Source: Gemmatimonadota bacterium
Lineage (GTDB): Bacteria > Latescibacterota > UBA2968 > UBA8231
Assembly (NCBI GenBank): GCA_026706505.1
Contig: JAPOYQ010000230.1
Coordinates: 1 to 6,924 of the forward strand
DNA length: 6,924 nt
Direction: 5' to 3'
Made by a program: the position numbers and the translations under genes. The notes beneath the pieces are model-generated. The model was not told where the DNA came from. It saw only the letters and a list, made by a program, of their open reading frames with translations, and ran no database searches. Shown in pieces: positions 6,005 through 6,924 of the stretch. Each line of letters begins with the position of its first letter. Within the stretch, counting starts at the first letter, position 1.

Positions 6005-6924
6005 ATGGCCTATCACGTATATATTTCAAACTCGGGCAGCAATTTTTTCTCGCATTTCCTGATGGACGAAGCTAGCGGCGCGTTGGAGCCGCAGCCCAAT
6101 ATCGAGTTGGAGGACTCTCCCGGGGCGGTGACTGTGCGCCCGGATGGGACTCAGATGTTCGTGGCTCTGCGCTCGGCCCAAAAACTGGCTAGCTATGCGG
6201 TTGATGGGGAGAAGGGGACGCTGGTCAAGCTTGCAGAGACGAGCCTAGAGGAAGGTCCACCTTATCTGTATTTGGACGACAGTGGTGCCTTTTTGCTGTC
6301 GTCGTACTATGGGTCGGGTCAGGTTGGCGTGCACGGCGTGGCTGCGGACGGTGCGATTTCGGCCGAGCCGCTGCAGATGATCCCCACCGCAATACGCGCC
6401 CACAGCATCCAGACCGACCGCTCGAACCGCTTTGCCTTTGTGCCGCACACCAACCCGTCCAACGCGATATTTCAGTTTTGCTTTGACGAGCAAACTGGGC
6501 GACTGACGCCCAACGACCCGCCCAAGATAGAGCCGGCTACGCCCGAAGGTCCGCGCCACTTTGCCTTCCACCCGACCCGCGACCTCCTCTATTCGGTCAA
6601 CGAAGACGGTAGCACAGTGTCGGCTCATCACTTCGACCCGGAGGCTGGGACGCTATCGTCATTCCAGGTTATCTCGACCTTGCCGGAGGGATTTAACAAC
6701 GAGGACAACACCACAGCCGAAATAAAGATCACGCCGGACGGACAGTTTCTCTACGGGTCCAATCGCGGACACGATTCCTTGGCTCTCTTCGCCATTGGCG
6801 ACGATGGGCGGCTGACGGCCAAAGGACGCTATCCCACTGAAGCCACGCCCCGCTTTTTCGAGTTGGACCCGAGCGGCCGCTTCGTCTATTCGGCTGGCCA
6901 GGGATCGGGCCGGCTCCGTTCGTA
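6005..6924 (+). CDS. Lactonase-family seven-bladed beta-propeller (partial)
   Basis: The open frame has 306 complete codons and runs off the right edge; family members are about 340-380 residues, so only the last blade is missing. There is no signal peptide (MAYHVYIS leads straight into a propeller strand), so it is probably cytosolic. It follows the lactonase / 6-phosphogluconolactonase-like propeller family: repeated PDG-type turns (VTVRPDGTQMF, ITPDGQFLY, LDPSGRFVY), GPRHFAFHP at 182-190, the TTAEIKITPDG stretch, and SNRGHDSLALF at 252-262, the best-conserved family motif. Known members hydrolyse 6-phosphogluconolactone or related lactones in sugar oxidation, but many relatives are untested, so the substrate is uncertain. 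It lies 17 bases after the PH-domain gene, in the same direction. Confidence 0.88.
   Translation, partial: MAYHVYISNSGSNFFSHFLMDEASGALEPQPNIELEDSPGAVTVRPDGTQMFVALRSAQKLASYAVDGEKGTLVKLAETSLEEGPPYLYLDDSGAFLLSSYYGSGQVGVHGVAADGAISAEPLQMIPTAIRAHSIQTDRSNRFAFVPHTNPSNAIFQFCFDEQTGRLTPNDPPKIEPATPEGPRHFAFHPTRDLLYSVNEDGSTVSAHHFDPEAGTLSSFQVISTLPEGFNNEDNTTAEIKITPDGQFLYGSNRGHDSLALFAIGDDGRLTAKGRYPTEATPRFFELDPSGRFVYSAGQGSGRLRS

Noticed and set aside
6245..6631. 128-codon minus-strand open frame opposite the lactonase
   Set aside because: It is antisense to a well-supported propeller gene and shows no recognisable features.
1..6924. CRISPR array, rRNA, tRNA or insertion sequence
   Set aside because: I found no regularly spaced repeats, no conserved RNA sequence and no transposase frame.

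Overview
This is an ordinary-looking stretch of a GC-rich bacterial chromosome holding six protein genes in two divergent groups, with almost no non-coding space. Three things point to a member of the FCB supergroup or a neighbouring candidate phylum (for example Latescibacterota- or Poribacteria-like lineages): a secreted DUF2330 protein ending in an NYPNPFN-type sorting (FlgD-Ig/T9SS-like) tail, recognisable Shine-Dalgarno sites (AAGGAG, AAGGA, AGGAGGAG), and high GC. This placement is inferred from protein style only; there is no rRNA or other marker gene.

Minus-strand group, read right to left from about 4447: a PLP-dependent threonine/serine dehydratase-type enzyme (3479-4447), a PcfJ-domain protein (1798-3486) that starts inside the last codons of the enzyme (8-base overlap, no visible ribosome site of its own), a 103-base gap, then a secreted DUF2330 protein (1694 down to the left edge, cut by the window).

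Plus-strand group, read left to right from 4541: an EamA/DMT-family membrane transporter (4541-5389), a small two-helix membrane protein with a bacterial PH-like domain (5391-5987, GTG start one base after the preceding stop), and a lactonase-family beta-propeller (6005 to the right edge, cut by the window). A sigma70-like promoter (TTGACG, 17 bases, TATGGT) for this group lies in the 93-base divergent gap; an inverted repeat lies around its spacer and a small hairpin lies just after the expected transcription start.

The genes do not form a recognisable pathway. The enzyme, a drug/metabolite-type exporter and a sugar-lactone-type propeller fit general small-molecule metabolism, while the PcfJ, PH-domain and DUF2330 proteins have no known function. 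I see no defence system, CRISPR array, integrase, transposase or RNA gene. The best leads are a 28-base GC-rich palindrome that supplies the last codons of the PH-domain gene, a duplicated 55-residue unit at the N-terminus of the PcfJ protein, and the translationally coupled enzyme-PcfJ pair.
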